NCBI GenBank assembly: GCA_018873245.2
Contig: JAEMBT020000008.1
Span: 1,178,001-1,242,000, forward strand
Origin: Archegozetes longisetosus
Lineage: Eukaryota > Arthropoda > Arachnida > Sarcoptiformes > Trhypochthoniidae
Length of the DNA: 64,000 bases
Direction: 5' to 3'
Position numbers and translations under genes: made by a program. The notes below the pieces were generated by a model. It ran no database searches. It saw only the letters and a program-made list of their open reading frames with translations, and was not told the DNA's origin. Shown here piece after piece: positions 23,192 through 37,948 of the stretch (position 1 is the stretch's first letter; every line of letters begins with the position of its first letter).

Positions 23192-25765
23192 AAATAAGCA
23201 CTTAGTATGACTTTATCATGGAAATCTTAGAACGAGAAGTTCGACTCAGCTCTCCAAACCAATTCTTACGCAGAAACAGTGTTCTCAGTATATCATTTTT
23301 GCCTATATGTGACGGACATCCAGACAAACACAACCCAAATTAGAATTTCTTTCGAATTAGACTTTTTGAAACTTCTCGAAAACAGAAATTTAGTTACACA
23401 ACATTGATTCAAACCTTCTATCTGTTATTTCTATGAAATAACTTAATTTAATAAATTAAAGTATAACTTGATCTACTTTTATTAAATATTGAAAAATATC
23501 TGTATCCCACTCATACATTCTTCGCTTTTTAATCTTTATTAAATGAGATCAAAACTATATTATGCGAATTTTAGCATTGAAGCAATTGAAATAGTCGATA
23601 TTTTTAAGGGATTTATAATTTAAAATGCTATTACTCTGTAGAAGAATAGTCAGAGATTTGTTGCTTAAAGACCATCTAAAGCCTTGACTAACTTTTGTAT
23701 TGAACTTTATAAAACTTATTTTAAAGCCAATACTTTTGGGTACTCTTTGTTGCTAACAGTATTGCCACACAATTATATAGCCTTTGGTCAATCAGTTGCA
23801 AACAAACATAACTTACAATCTGACATTCTCGACAATACAAATGACTATTTGGGAGTCCTTACACTCGAGGAATGCTATTCTGAGAATTTCCCAGAAAACA
23901 CATAAATTTCAGATAAACCGAATCATTCAAATGTTGTCAAACTTAGCTTAAGCGCAAAAATCATGCCGACTAAAGGCTTATAATGAAAAGTTTTTATTTA
24001 CATCAATAATAATCAAGTCTCTCATAAAATATCAGTTCTTTGAAAACTGGCTTCAGGTTAACTTTTGAGCACAGTTTTAATCAATTCAAATAACTCGGAT
24101 GAATATTTATTTTTTTGACTTTGACACAGAACTGATTTATTTTAATAACTGAGATCGTTTGCAGACTTTCTATGAAGAGTTGCGAATTGACCATATCTTA
24201 AATGATTGATTAATTAGATTAAGTTGTATCCAAATTTCATATTTATGTGATTTTGATCGAATGGTGTCAGTCATGTGAAATCACGTCAGATTCTTTCTAA
24301 CATAAACCAATTTTATATTCAAAGCACACAAAGACAAGCAGTTTAAAGAAAATTTAGATATGATTTTGTTAAGATTTTACGCATTCTTTAATCACTCAGT
24401 CGCATAGCTTTCTTTGAATTGAGCAAAGTTGTCGCTAAAAAAAGTTCAGTTTGACTTTTTGAACTTCAAAGAAAAAGGATAACGAGCTTTGCTGCTTAAA
24501 AACTTAGAGACTCGATACTTGTACTGAACGAACCAATTTTCTACTGAAACTTAAACTATTTTGAGAGCTTCGAATCGTTCGACTGTAATTAGTTTATTGA
24601 AGTGAAATCAGTTCCGTATTTAGCTTTGAAATAATATTGATTTGCAGTGAGCTTTTAATCTGGATAACTTTTAACTGAATAATAGGCTGATTTTGTTGTT
24701 TTAAAAGTTTTGAAATATATACTACATTGAGTCACATTTCATATTTATCATGTATATAAGTGTCGAATATTAAAATAAACAAACTGCTGTATTTTAAACT
24801 TATTGATTATAATTTCAATCACATAGTGACGAGTATAGAAATATTCTAACTTAAACCCAACAATAGATTCCAAACGCCTTCTTCAATTACAAATATTAAG
24901 CAAACAATAAAAATGTGATCAAATTTGAAACAAAAGATTTGTCTAGCTGCTAAATTTAACTGTTCGTGCTAAATATTAAACAAAACTTAATTCATTTGTA
25001 TTGTTTAGTAGTATTGCACAATATCTAAGATCAGTGTCTCTTTCAACTAACCATTTCTCATACTTTAATACTTTTCAATTAACATATTCAAAGATCAGTG
25101 TTTTGACAATTTTGAGGAGGTAAATATTAACGAAACGGATGTCAACAAAGTTATCTTTAGTTTGAAAGTAGTTTCTGATTCAGTTCACATATGATCTCAG
25201 ATCTATCTTTTAATCAATTTGTTAATGAGATTTTTTCTGTAGATTTTTTAATGTGTGACTTTGAACGATTTATTTGGTTTAACTTAACCGAAGTGATCGA
25301 GTTATCAGCTTCAGGTGTACTAATGTAATAAAAATTAATATTTAATAGGTTCTAAACAGCTATTCACACAATACATAGAAAGTCTGGTTAAGATGAAGAA
25401 GAGGCAAAAGATAAAAGAATAATTATTGTTTGATAATAAGGTTGAATATGCAAATAGTTTGAGTAAGAGATTAAATAAAAAGTGGGAAACTGGTTTGCGA
25501 CCTGCAGGTGAAAAGAAAAAAACAAAAATTCTGTCAGTTGTAGCATAACTCTCGAGAAAAAATTTACTGACAATCGCATGTCTTGGTACTGGTTGGCACC
25601 GTTTTCAAGATCATGGCTTTCATAAGTTTAATGCTAGACTTGGTATGATTATGACATGATGACCGCGGTATTAGTTGTAGGGAAAATGGATAGTCCCCGA
25701 CTTGTACCTGACTCTCTTCCGCGTTGCATCACATAATGCATTCAACAATTAAAAACTAGTTTAAC
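23192..25765. other. Gene-free AT-rich sequence
   Basis: I see no gene, RNA or bounded element. Short frames at 23684-23905 and 25388-25579 lack family motifs and splice context. Confidence 0.45.
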
Positions 25766-25768
25766 GGG

Positions 25769-25880
25769 AGTGAGAGGGGAGAGAGCAACTAAGAGAGCTA
25801 CGAGAGGGGACTAGAGAGCGACGAGATAGGATTAGAGAGCAACCAAGAGAGCTATTGAGAGAGAGACCAGAGAGAATTGA
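25769..25880 (+). repeat. Imperfect GA-rich tandem repeat
   Basis: The sequence alternates AGAGAGC(A/G)AC and AAGAGAGCTA units with variants over about 110 bp. Near-identical phrases (AGAGAGCAACTAAGAGAGCTA and AGAGAGCAACCAAGAGAGCTA) recur about 55 bp apart. Dense GAGA words suggest binding by GAGA-factor-like proteins; this is inference. Confidence 0.7.
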
Positions 25881-27210
25881 GTGGTTCATGAATGGGATGT
25901 TACATTGACTAATATAATTGGTTGTACCATGAAATAAAAAATTTGATCGAATAAAGGGTCATAAAGTGCTTTCTATTGTTTACAAATTGCTTTCAGCCTC
26001 TATTATGTAATAATAGGAAACTACTCTATGCTCTTTTAGACTTCGGAACTTGACCATCAAATTTATTTTGCCACATTCTAAGCATTGATTTTAATGAATA
26101 TTGAACAGCAGACTTTTAATTAAAATTACATAATACCCTATTGTATAATAGTTCGTGTGACTCGATTGAAAGTAGACTAAAAAATGATTTAAATATTCTT
26201 TCATAATAGTATAACAATGAAATTGAGTACAGCAACAACTTTAAGCATTCACATTAAATTCAATTTTTTGACTTGAATGTTTGCATTGACTTTTCTACTC
26301 TGTTAATTATTCATATTTTTTTATCTGCATTTTAATAGATTGTTAGAATTTTCATTTTTTTTATCTCAACAATTGTTAAAGTTTGATTATTCCAAAAAGT
26401 TATCTGCAGTGATTCTGTCACAATCAGAGCTAAATAATTAGTACATTCATAATAGTCTTTCAATTTAATTGCAATAAATTTCAGATTTAGATTTGAACTT
26501 GAAATTTATGATTTTGATGTCTCAAATAAGAGCCGCATTACTTTTTACTTTTACTCAAATTAATATTGATGACAAATGAAAATTTTAAGTTAAAAACATT
26601 CATAAAACTCATATAAATTACTACTAATTTTATGTAATTATGTAAATTCTGTTGTAATTAAGTTTTCTTACTATTTATGAGAAAAATATTTATAAAATGA
26701 AAATTTTGAAGGAAAAACTGAATTTGAAAAATAAAGTGTAAATAAGGTTTTCAAAAGTCTAGTAAATTGTGTCATTACTAATGCTATGGACAAAATTCAA
26801 AATGAGTCCAACAAAAAAAAGTGAAGCGATAATTAAGTCAATTATAAGTTATTTATTTGGAATAAATCAGATTAAAATGTGATGAATCTGTTCTATCAAT
26901 CTATCTATAGTTAAATGATATGATTCTGTTGAGGGTTTAGTTTGAAAAAAACGTAACTAATTTACAGCAGTTTTTTATTCCTACAAACATTTGAGCAGAT
27001 TGAAAATGTCGTAAAAATTTTCAAAGTCAAGGTTTAGGTTAAAATCAGTGAAAGGTTACTCTGAGTCGTTGTCCTCGAAGCCCACAGTCAGAGAAATCAA
27101 TTGTATTGGAAAGTTTAGCTGTATTTTTATTATTATAATTGTTAAACCGATTGGAGCGAAAGGGAAGGGAGAATAGGAGAGATCGAATTTTGTGGACCTC
27201 TCTCACTCGC

Positions 27211-27226
27211 TCTCTCTCTCTCTCTC
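27211..27226 (+). repeat. (TC)n microsatellite
   Basis: A short perfect TC run lies inside a longer CT-rich patch (about 27198-27230). Confidence 0.85.
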
Positions 27227-27726
27227 CCACCCTATGGGACTATTAGTGCTTGCGGAAAGTTTAGGACTTCTTATACTTCTTTCTCATGTCGAAAGGATGG
27301 GATAAAAAAGGGTGCTGTATATGAGGGATGCAAAATGAAACGGAAGACCTACTCAGAAAAAGGGGGCTAAAATCAAAAGAAAAAAAGGTGCATAAAAGTG
27401 CATATCCAATACCTGATTTATTTGGTTATGGAGACCATGTATTTATGAGAGAGTGACTGACTGAAGAGACGATAGAAAGACTAAGTATAGGGTGAAATGA
27501 TTTATGGGGGTTTGAGCGCTATTTCAATTTTACCGACGATTCCTCTCGGAAAGGTTTGCGAAACAATTTTGTTTATGTCAATTGAAATAGCGGTTCTCGA
27601 ATGTGACGTAACTGTTGCTTAAGCTGAAAGTATTCTTTTATGCGCACTCTTTCTCGGGCGCGTCCGTACTCTTCCTATAAATGCAAATAATTCATATAAA
27701 GCACAGATGGTTTGATGCTGTTATGC

Positions 27727-27758
27727 GTTATGTTATGTTATGTTATGTTATGTTATGT
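27727..27758 (+). repeat. (TTATG)n pentanucleotide tandem repeat
   Basis: Six consecutive copies of TTATG, with a further partial copy after a TG interruption. Confidence 0.9.
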
Positions 27759-27759
27759 G

Positions 27760-30700
27760 TTATGTTTTTTCACGGACTAATATCCAGAAGTTCATTGATC
27801 TGCTTCTGTTTTCTTTATTGGTCTTACAGGACATTTAGAATGACCGTAAACTTCGTATTCCTTTTCAATAAGAATCGGATGTAATTCTTTTGACTTTGAC
27901 ATTATTTACCGCTTAATTCTTTTGTAATATTATATCATACAAAGTAGTCGTAATATGATATTGTATTCGGTAATAGCGACAAATAAATAGCTTTCTCGCA
28001 TTCACAACATGTTAGATACGGCTCTTAAAACTTAGAAATAATACAAGAATGTGTTTGTATCAAATTGACTGCAGACCATAAATTCGAAAATGACTTTAAA
28101 TCGTGATTCCGTCTCTTATGCAAACTAAGCCATCGCTTTTTTTGTACAACACCTTAGGCTCAAACTATTTTGAGAATCGTTTTCTCATCTTAGCTGTGAA
28201 TATACGCAATATTAAATTAAATATATACACAATATTATAATAAATTAAATTTAACCTACAAGCAGAGTCGTATTTCAAAAGTTTTGAGAGTTATTTGTGC
28301 TAAAACATGAGATCCGCACATAAGGTCTGAAGAGTTAGACTCTTTTCTTGTAGTTTTTGACTAAGAAAAATGAATGATTGATTGGAAACATGGAATTAGG
28401 AGTCAATGTGTAACAGAGACCCAATGTATGGCTAGTTTTTTAATATGTTGAGCGAAGAAGTAAAAATAAAAAAGTAATAACATACTATGGAAACCTTTGT
28501 GTGTTACCCGAACTAACCCCTAACCCAGTAAACGGGTTTTGTTTAATCAAAAACCAGTAACAGAACTGCTGCAGACAAGAGCTTTTGAAAAGGATGTCTG
28601 TGGAAAAGTATCCGTAGGCACTGTTAAATGTTCTATGATTTTATACACTTTTTTCACATACTATCAAAAGAGTCATCTGTGATATGCCGCCCTTTTCCCC
28701 TCTCCTATTATAGCATGACATGAAAATTATTGTTTAAACGTTCTTTCCTACATAACAAAACCTATCATTTGTTATTACGTTTGCATTTACGCGATTGACA
28801 ATCAACTAATTGAACCGTTGACAGTGACCTCCAGGAAGTGAATCGCTTATATAACTCGTATCAAAATAATTTAGTCTTTTTCGGCGTTTCTTTTTTTCTT
28901 TTTCATTATGACATAGATTTCACTATAGAGCCGACACCCCTTTTTCAAAACCAGCAAATTTTTCAGTTTCAACTCACTGTCTCGAACTGACTGCGAATTA
29001 GAGTTTTTCATACGCCTTAATAATACACTGCATAAACTTTTTATTATCAAATAATTGCTATGTCTCACATTTTATTCGAGCAACAGTTAGGCTTAGCCCT
29101 CAACTTGACCGTCAATTATAGCGGATGATTAGTTTTTAGATGAATTTGTTTGAAGAGTGACCTAAATTCGAAGATGATTTTCTAGAGATTTCCTTATAAG
29201 TAAACCTGAATCGAATTCATTAACGAAAGCGCAGTTTCTTTTTTACCTATCTCTCCCAAATACATTGCTTCAAATGATTTATTCAATAAAATCTGTTTTC
29301 AAACACTGGAAAAACAGTTTCTTAGAAATTTTCCATCGCTTATCCATAGATCCGATAAACAACTATTCATTTAAATAGTAAACAAATATTTGAAATCTAA
29401 TAAATTTGCCTAATTCGCGGTCAAAAGTCAATGGGACGGATATGAAAAGACTAAAAGTTTTTTGTAATCAGCCTTTAGGAACCACACATAGAATGATCGG
29501 TTTCGTCATAATTGGCAACAAAATTCGGACAGAGATTGCGGTTTAGCATTGGATTTAAAATTTGTTGGTTTTTTATCTAAATGGATCGAATAGCTAAGAA
29601 AAACAGTATCGTTCGTATAATTTCTCCAATACTTTTGACAGAATTAGACGAAAGAATCGAGAACTAAATATAGAAACTTGAAAAAGACATAATCGATCAC
29701 TTCCTGGTTTGTTAACAATTTAATCTACAACTAAGTACTGGAACATTCTTCTACTCCTGACCTAATGAAAAGCTGAACTGATTATATAAAGTTTTTATTT
29801 ATTAGCTTTTGAATTATTATTTGTTAGATTATGAGAAGCGTTGGAAACACATTTAGAAAATTATTTCTATTCCTAACCTGATTGAGAGACAGTCATTTAT
29901 TTTAATGTTTCAACTTATTTGTACTTTATTGTCATTTTTAATGGTGACCTTGACATTGACCTTAAACTTGAATTGCAATTTGAAATTCAAAACATTCTTA
30001 AAAATGAGTGGTTAGTGCTTTTCAACCGATTGTTTGTTTAATGTATTAATTTTTTCTACTCTTATAACTACTGCTCAGGAAGTTATTGTCATCAGATTTA
30101 GTTTGAAAAAACGTTTGATTTATATAATGCGGATTAAACTTTTAAATACTTTTGCCAACTTATTTAATATGCGTAAAAAACAGAACACAAACAACTTTTT
30201 TCGTTCTCAAGAATACTCAGTCAGATCAGAGGCAAAATCAGAAGAGTTAGGGAAATAATAGTAAAAAGTCTTTTTCAAGTTCAGATCAGTCTTTACCGCA
30301 CGACATTGAAGGCCTGGAGCACTGAAAAGTTGGGTGACTTGAGTTCGTTGAACTTCAACTTCTTTTGGTAGAATCTTACCTGACAAGAAAATAATAAAAA
30401 AAGAAGAAAAAGCAAAAACGTAAGCAAAGACTACCCCCACCGCACTCACACACACCCCTCTGCTATATATTAGTATAGCAAAAAGTAAGAGAAGGGGAAA
30501 AAGCGGGAGTATTAGTACGAGTATGGGTTACCGGTGTGTTCAATACAAGCTGGAAGTGGTTTCAGAAAAGAAAAAATAGAGATAGACACGTGATTCACTT
30601 TGATGGCATATATGTATAGTTGTGTGTTAGTTGATAATGAATTTAGAGCTAGTCGTAGAGTGGTACCACGCACTTTTCACCATAAACTTCACTCAGAGAT

Positions 30701-33700
30701 TCCCTCCCATTTCTTATGATTCCTTTCTCTTCGGTCTTGTGTTACTTTATATAGAACAATATTTCTTAATAGCATCCGGGATCCCATATTTATACAGATT
30801 TGAGCTTAAGAAGAATTTTTCTTTATGTCATTTCAGTTATATAACTTCTAACGTAAGTTTCTTAAGAGCAGTTCTTTTATAGAAAGCTCACCAAATAATC
30901 TTTCCAACCCGAATCTGTACCAACTGGTCATGAGTTTTATTATGACTCTTATACAAATTTTTGACATTTGTTGCTGCTTTTTATAGCCTTTGTAAAGCTA
31001 TTTGTCTTGCATCGCATTTCTTAATATTCTCTCACTTTATAAGTTAAGATTTAATAGTTCACTATTTTTACGATCCGAGTCCTCAGTCCCTGATTTCAAT
31101 AATATTTTTCTCACAAAATCACCTGTGATTGGGAGCATTCATGCGAAATGATCGTTAAATATTTTATAACTTAGCTTTTAGTAGAGTATAATCAAACATG
31201 TGTTTGCTTACACTCAGATGTCAAGAATGAAATGTATAGTGCATTACAATAGAGTGCGATATATAATTTTCATATCAATACTATTGATACTATTCTGATA
31301 TTTATTGCATCTCCTAACAGATGACTTAATCATTAAGATTAATGTCGAACATGTCAATAAGTATTTTGCATAAAAGATTCATAGGTTTGATTCGCGGAAG
31401 TAAACAATTGGAAGCGACTTTTCCGGTCTGTTCGATATAGAAAGCAGCAATTCTTCAGATGATTTCGTGCATAACTTTTTAGAAAGAGGTGAGAATTTTA
31501 ATTGATACGACAATTGAATAATTTGAAAGACACTTTGGATAAGTATTATAAGATATCGTCGAACAGTTTTCTTAAGTCACGCTTACGGAACTATCACTTA
31601 TTGTATTGGTTGAACTGTTATTCATAACTTGTTCCCTCCCTGGATATGGAACACCAGAACAACGACCTAATGTTACCTTCGCAAAAAAGCGTAAACTTCA
31701 ACTTCAATTCTTCTGTGTCTTGTTTTTCAGTCAAATGAAAATTAAATGCGTTTCCACTTAGCTCTCGGTTTCTATTGATTTTCTCAGCAGATTTGTTTTT
31801 GAGAAACATCTTTCGCAACATCGGGCGAATTACATAATGAAAAATTTGTTTTTCAAAAATCCAATAATCCAATCAAACTTCTTAATGCATTGCACTTTTT
31901 TGGCAATTAATCATTACTGGAAAGTGTTATTTCGGGCGTTCAAAGTTATGTTAATTATTTATAATCTTAAAAAAGCAGAAACTCATTGAACGGGAAAGTA
32001 TCTAGTCAAGTCAAGTCATTTTGACTGAAATTAAATTTGTTTAAATTTTCTGAACTATCATCAACTATAAGCAGAATCTAATAAAAGGTATCCGAAAAAT
32101 AAAAATAATTGATGACAAGTAAAATAAGATTAGAAATATGAAAAGTAATTTTTGGTATAAAAATGTGGGTTAATTTGATTTGTCCGTTGAATCAATGAGT
32201 AACCCAGTGATGGAGTTATATCGGTTTGTCACATATCTACGAAACTATTGTCCACCAAAAACTTTTTTATCCTCCCATACCATCAGCTAATGTTGTAGTA
32301 CTGGTTGTGCAACAATATCAAAGTGCAATTCCTAAAGTGGTAACTGCCGGTACCAGTTACGAAGAGATTCTCTCCTCACGTTCTTCCAGACCCTAAAGAA
32401 AAACTTAAAAGTCGGAAATGCTGTGCTTTTGAAAAATTAACGTTTTGTTTGGATGAGTGACTGCACATACTGAATGAATTAATGATGACATGTTAAGCAA
32501 AATTAATAGAGAGAAAAATACTGGTATTTTTGTGTAAGTGTTACACCAATGCTTTAGGCAAACATTTATTCTAACCGTGAACTTGAAGACTAGGATTTAG
32601 CCCTTTCTTACTTCACCCTTAATTATCGATTTGTTGCCTTCTTATCTCTACTACTTATTATGCTTTCCTGAGCGTTTCTTTTACATCACATTTTTTCACT
32701 TCATCATTTCTCACATTTACGAAAATTTCTAAAAGTTTATTCGTTTAAAGTTGAATTTCAAGAAAAATGTCAGCATTTAAATGCTTTCATATCAATGAGT
32801 GCATTGTTGAGCAGCTGATTCATAAGCCACACACAAAAAACTCACACATTATTGAATATAGCTTAATTAAGAGTTTGCAAAAACACGAGTTTGACTGGTG
32901 ATGACATTTTTGACATTTAGATTTGATATGCAAAGCGAATTGGACTCAATCATCGATTACAATACTAACTAACTGTTAAGAAGGGCTGAGTTGTAGCCAA
33001 AAAGCAATGGTATCCTATTCTAATAAGTCAACTGAGTTATACTTCATATGTTTAGTAGCCATAACTAATCGGTCAACTTATTGTGTTTGAATATACTTAA
33101 GAAGTAAAGTTGAGATGACCACCTTTGCAATGAAGTTTAGAGATTTTTCATAATAAACATATAGAAAGTATATGCATATGCCGTATGGATGTGTTATTTT
33201 TAGGACCGGAAATTTGATATACTATATGTTTGTACAGAAAGTCCAAAATAGTTATTATTAGTATAGCTAAACCAAAAGCTTCTCAGTGACAGGCAGAACA
33301 AATAAGTCTTTTGATATTGAATCCTACCTGATTTACTAGCCATCAATAGTAACTTTGCATAGAATGGACATGTGTAGAGACTCGTTGTATTACAATTTAC
33401 ACTAAACTATTATCATGGAAAAGATTGCAGTTTCTTCTATTGGAATGCATATTAGTTTGTTGGCAGCTTATTGTTATATTTAGTAGCTTAACAACAGTGT
33501 GGACATACACTAGCCGTAGGCATTTACTAACTTGTAGTCATTGTCTAGTAGTGGACATTCAGTGACCTAAACATAGGGTCGACGGCCGGTCAACTGGACT
33601 CATACAAGTCCATCGCATGGTTAAGTACAAAGTTTGAACTTGAAATCTACTGTCTATTGATTGTGAGTTGCGAGCCTTCAACGATATTATTTCTTAAACA

Positions 33701-36180
33701 CCTTTCGCTTTTATTGCATTTCTAGTCTAATGTGAATTTTAGCCTTTTTTCTAATGCATTTTCGAGCCCACTCGCTGTCATTCATGTGTACATTAAATGG
33801 CACAATAATCAATACTGTTTGACCCTTCTGTATGTGCCTTGTTCATCACCATTTAGACTGAACTTTTAAAACGATATGAAATATTTATTGCTTTCTTCAG
33901 ATATGATGGACACATGCTGTGCGCGTTTCAACCATTCAAATCCATCCAAGCCTTACCCGAGTAGGAATAGTATTTTTGAAGATCTTATCTCTACATACTT
34001 TTAATTTTGATCAATCGAGCGTTATTGAGCTCCAAAATTGTTGCAAAATGTTTTCGAGTTAGAGACGTAGAATAGTAAGAATCTTAAGTAAAAGTTTGTT
34101 TATTTGTTGTTTAAGGGAACACTCCCCCTAATAAACGCTGACCTTTCTCTCCTCTCAGACCTTACGCACAATCTCTTTTTTAATGCACAATAAGTTATCA
34201 AAGCTTTAAAAGAGATTCCTGTCTAAAATATTGTATCGGATTTCGAGTGGACTTTCATATTATTGAATAAGCAGGAAGTTTTGTTTAGCATTAGGACAAT
34301 CGTTGCTTATTTACGATTCAAACGTTAGGAGTATATACACAACACCTCCAAACGCCTAAACGACTTAACCTTTACAACCTTTTGATATGATATGACCAAT
34401 ATTTTGTCTAAAACTCCACACATTGCATCCTTTTATCGCAAATCGCTCGCTAAAGGTCTCTGACCTCCGAATTTTGGATTTATTTACTTTATAAGAAAAG
34501 TTCACTCAATGAAAGTTTTCATTTGCTAATCAGCTAATTTCATAGAAACAGAAAACATGTTGTCCGACCTTTCACTTAATATTATCATTGTTTATCACTT
34601 AACTCTATTGTAAGAGTTCTGCACACTAACCAAATGTTGGGCTTATTTGCGTGATTTTCGCAACTTTTGGTCAACAATCTGTTATTCAAGTTTGTTGTTG
34701 TTTAGAAAAAAAAGAGAAAATAATTGAAAGTATAACTGACCCTTTTTAGTGTTATATCATTAAAAAAAAGGCTATCTTAGGCTCTGATGCCCAGGTCGTT
34801 GACCGGAGAAGTGTTTACGATAGCCATTTCGTTTGGTCAAACTCTTTGGCACGTTGTTTGTTGCAAACAACAACACTTAATGGCTAGTACAGTACAGAAT
34901 CTGTACACTCCCTCTTTTGTGAGCCTATGGCCATACATAATAATAATAAAAGCATTTGCTCAGTCCACTCATGCCCTATCGACCCTTCTCTGCAATCGCT
35001 TTCTCTTGGCATCAAATAATAAAAGCTCATCAAAGGTGACTCGGTATTGTTAGATTTGACGCATCTCTTTGTGATATATGGCCTGTAACTAACTAGTTAA
35101 CAGTTGCTGGCCTTTAACTATTATTTTGCATCTGCTTCACAATTCATAACACACACTCACATATGCACACATACTAATAATTGGAGTTACAAAAAACTTC
35201 TGGTCCACTGCACCATTTCAGCTATGTTAATCAAACCTCTCTTTGTCTAACCATCTATTATCTCAAAATTGTTTATCAGTATCTCAATCTCATCTGAAGT
35301 TCAATTTTCACGTAGTGCTGATGCCACTTGTACTTATGACCTCTTTGTAAGACATTGTTCAAATTGTTAATCTTTCATGAAATGACAAAAAACTAGTCAA
35401 TGCATTCATCAAATTCATGATCTGATGTTTAGCTTCTAGAGCTGAACTTGACCCTAAACATCAAATTATGCCTAAACGATCGTGAATTTTACTTTTTATT
35501 GGTCATTACCGACAATTATTGCACATTCAAATTGCAAGTTGTTAACAATAGTAGTCTTTGAGAGACCAACACTATTAGTAGAATACTTGCATCTGTTCCT
35601 CCATCAGATTTATTGATGTTGATATCCACAAAAATTCAAGTTTAAATCAGATTAAGAGCTGCTTCTGTCAAATAAATTAATAGATCCGTTCATAAGCATG
35701 ACTTTTTATTGATGATCTAGCAATTTTCAATTAAAAATTATCTTAATAAAAAAGTTCGACCTTTTGTCACATCAGCTCTTATTCAAATCAAGTTTTCAAT
35801 ATAAGAATTTTTCTCTTCAAATTGGGTTTTATTTCGATTTTATGATAAGACTACGATTGAAAGCATAATTTTGTCTGAAAAATGAGTTGAACTTGTAAAG
35901 AATTGACAATGATAATGATAAGAGTGGTGACTTGATTTTTTCATTGAAGCGTTACCTAAAACAAAGTTGAGTGAAAAAACAAGGAAGGATCAGACGCATA
36001 GCAGAGCATTGCATTGCGCAACCAGTTTTATTTATTACGACAACTTCTAACTTGTCAGATTAGAACTAAACAGATCAAAATTTTCTAAAACTTTGCTCGC
36101 CAACAATTAAAAGGCACGAACTGGGCTTAAAGGGACAAAATTTTGAAAATTTCAATTCAAAAAATTCAAATTTGTTGACC
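27760..36180. other. Large non-coding stretch, possible distal PRDM1 regulatory DNA
   Basis: No exon with family similarity is visible on either strand in about 8.4 kb. Open frames are below 90 codons. Base composition is patchier and more GC-rich than in the left third of the window. Small hairpin-like words occur, such as GTTGTTTG-TTG-CAAACAAC near 34853. Confidence 0.4.
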
Positions 36181-36530
36181 GAGAGGTCAATTTGAGAGGT
36201 GTTAGTTCTGAATCGGTTTCGGTTTGAGAACAATGGAGCTGAAGATGAAGTCTAAAAACGAATGGCTTAATTAATTGTTAATTTTTCTAATCGGTATACA
36301 TAAGGTTACCGAATGGTACAAAAGAAAAAATAGTATTAGATCCAGAAAACTTGCTGCTCGTGAATCCTTTCTCACAGAAGAGAAGGTAACACAGGTTGAA
36401 GTGTTCTCCTGATTGGCTGTGAGGCGGGTGGCTATACCTGCAACCAAACCAACCAAACCATTAAATGCACGTGTGTTGCAAAGTCGCAATCTATGGCTGA
36501 CTGTATACTCTCTGTGGATGCATAGCTCCA

Positions 36531-36538
36531 TATATAAA
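36531..36538 (+). promoter_or_regulatory. TATA-box candidate upstream of PRDM1
   Basis: TATATAAA lies in a comparatively GC-rich stretch. About 370 bp downstream is a strong splice donor (TTTG-GTAAGTTT, GT at 36907). The PRDM1 start-codon exon begins with a splice acceptor, so at least one upstream non-coding exon must exist. This is a plausible place for it, but nothing proves that the two are joined. Confidence 0.3.
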
Positions 36539-36564
36539 CTAGTATTTGAATGGCAAGACTTGCT

Positions 36565-36906
36565 TTGCCAACTAGGAAGTGATTGTATAAGCGAGTCGAG
36601 AGAAACATTTTTGCAACTTTCTGAACATACAACAAAGATATGACACTTTTTCAGAATCGATTCATTGCATCACTCGCTTGGTAGAGAGAAGTGTGCATCT
36701 CGAGTCTTAAACTTTACTAAGTTTTATGTTTTAATATTGTTCGTTATATTTTCGGATTGTAATTGCAATCATAATATATTATTTTATTCGTACTTAAGTT
36801 ACTTATGGATTAATTGTGAACGAATAAGTGACAAGTGAAGTGTTATTAACTATTGAAAAAACTTTTAGTTCGATTTTGTCGGATATATAAATTCCATTAA
36901 CAATTT
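36565..36906 (+). other. Candidate non-coding first exon (5' UTR)
   Basis: The exon would start about 30 bp after the TATA candidate and end at the GTAAGT donor at 36907. It has no long coding frame, as expected for a 5' UTR. It could belong to PRDM1 (16 kb further on), to the possible secreted-protein gene at 47.68 kb, or be spurious. Confidence 0.25.
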
Positions 36907-37904
36907 GGTAAGTTTTCAAACTATTTTACTTCTGTTTATTTCAATTTCATATTTTGGGGCTTTGATTAAAATTTGTCACTACCTTTTGGTTTAAACAACC
37001 TTTTGAATCAATTTTCAAAAACTTCTTTTGGGTCATTAAAGAAGTGTTAGAAGTTTTATTGAATGGAATGATAAGAATATTGGATTAGATTGAAAAATAT
37101 TCAATCAAAAAGTTGACTTATGCAATAGTTTTAGAAAAACCACCTGTTTTTGTATTCTCAAAATTCATTCAAATCCACAAAATAGACATTAGGTTTCAAA
37201 CCGATTGTTAGAATGCGAACAATACAGTAAAAAGTGCCCTAAAATATTGATCATGTTTTGGTTACCGATAGTTCGTTGACCATGAAAATATTTTTCGGGA
37301 CTCCGTCTTACACCTTCTCTCTCGCTTTCTCATCAGTTGATCCCTTACTCTGTAGGCCTCTCTTTATTTCTTCTCCTTTTTTACCAGATCTGATGCTTAT
37401 TCTGTTGGGATGTATTAAATTTTTAAACGATGTGTTTTCACTTCTAAACTGACTCTGAATTCCCACGGTCTGAACTTTAATGTTTATATATATATATATA
37501 TTCATTGCTAACATAATGCAAGTGCTATACAGTACCAGCAGAGCAACGTAACGGTACGTTTTTTTCAAGTTCAAGTTTGCTCTCAACCCAAACCTCGATT
37601 AAAAGCGGTGTTCGCTTATATCGATAAAAAAGTTTGTACAGTTAAGTTACTTCCTTACGTTCGGTTGTCCCCCTATACTGATTAAAAAAGCACTTTACAC
37701 CAGCATTCTATTCAATAACATGTTTATACCTGCTTCCCATCTCTATGTCTATAAACACTTAAATCCAGAGCTGCCGTATATTATTTCTCCACATCAGACG
37801 CATTTCTTTAGTCGAGCAATCAAACCAGGAAGCGATTTCTCTGGTCGGGATCGGACACCACGACCGCGATCCCAGTGATGCCATGCCTTAGTCATGATCT
37901 TTAA

Positions 37905-37909
<5 letters not shown>

Positions 37910-37946
<37 letters not shown>
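37910..37946 (+). repeat. (TC)n microsatellite
   Basis: About 18 perfect TC units, followed by a further imperfect CT-rich stretch to about 37980. Confidence 0.95.

Positions 37947-37948
<2 letters not shown>

Noticed and set aside
30207..30455. Minus-strand frame beginning with a hydrophobic, signal-peptide-like segment and a CAG-GTAAGA donor
   Set aside because: The hydrophobic run comes from the complement of an A/G-rich tract, and I found no phase-matched downstream exon.
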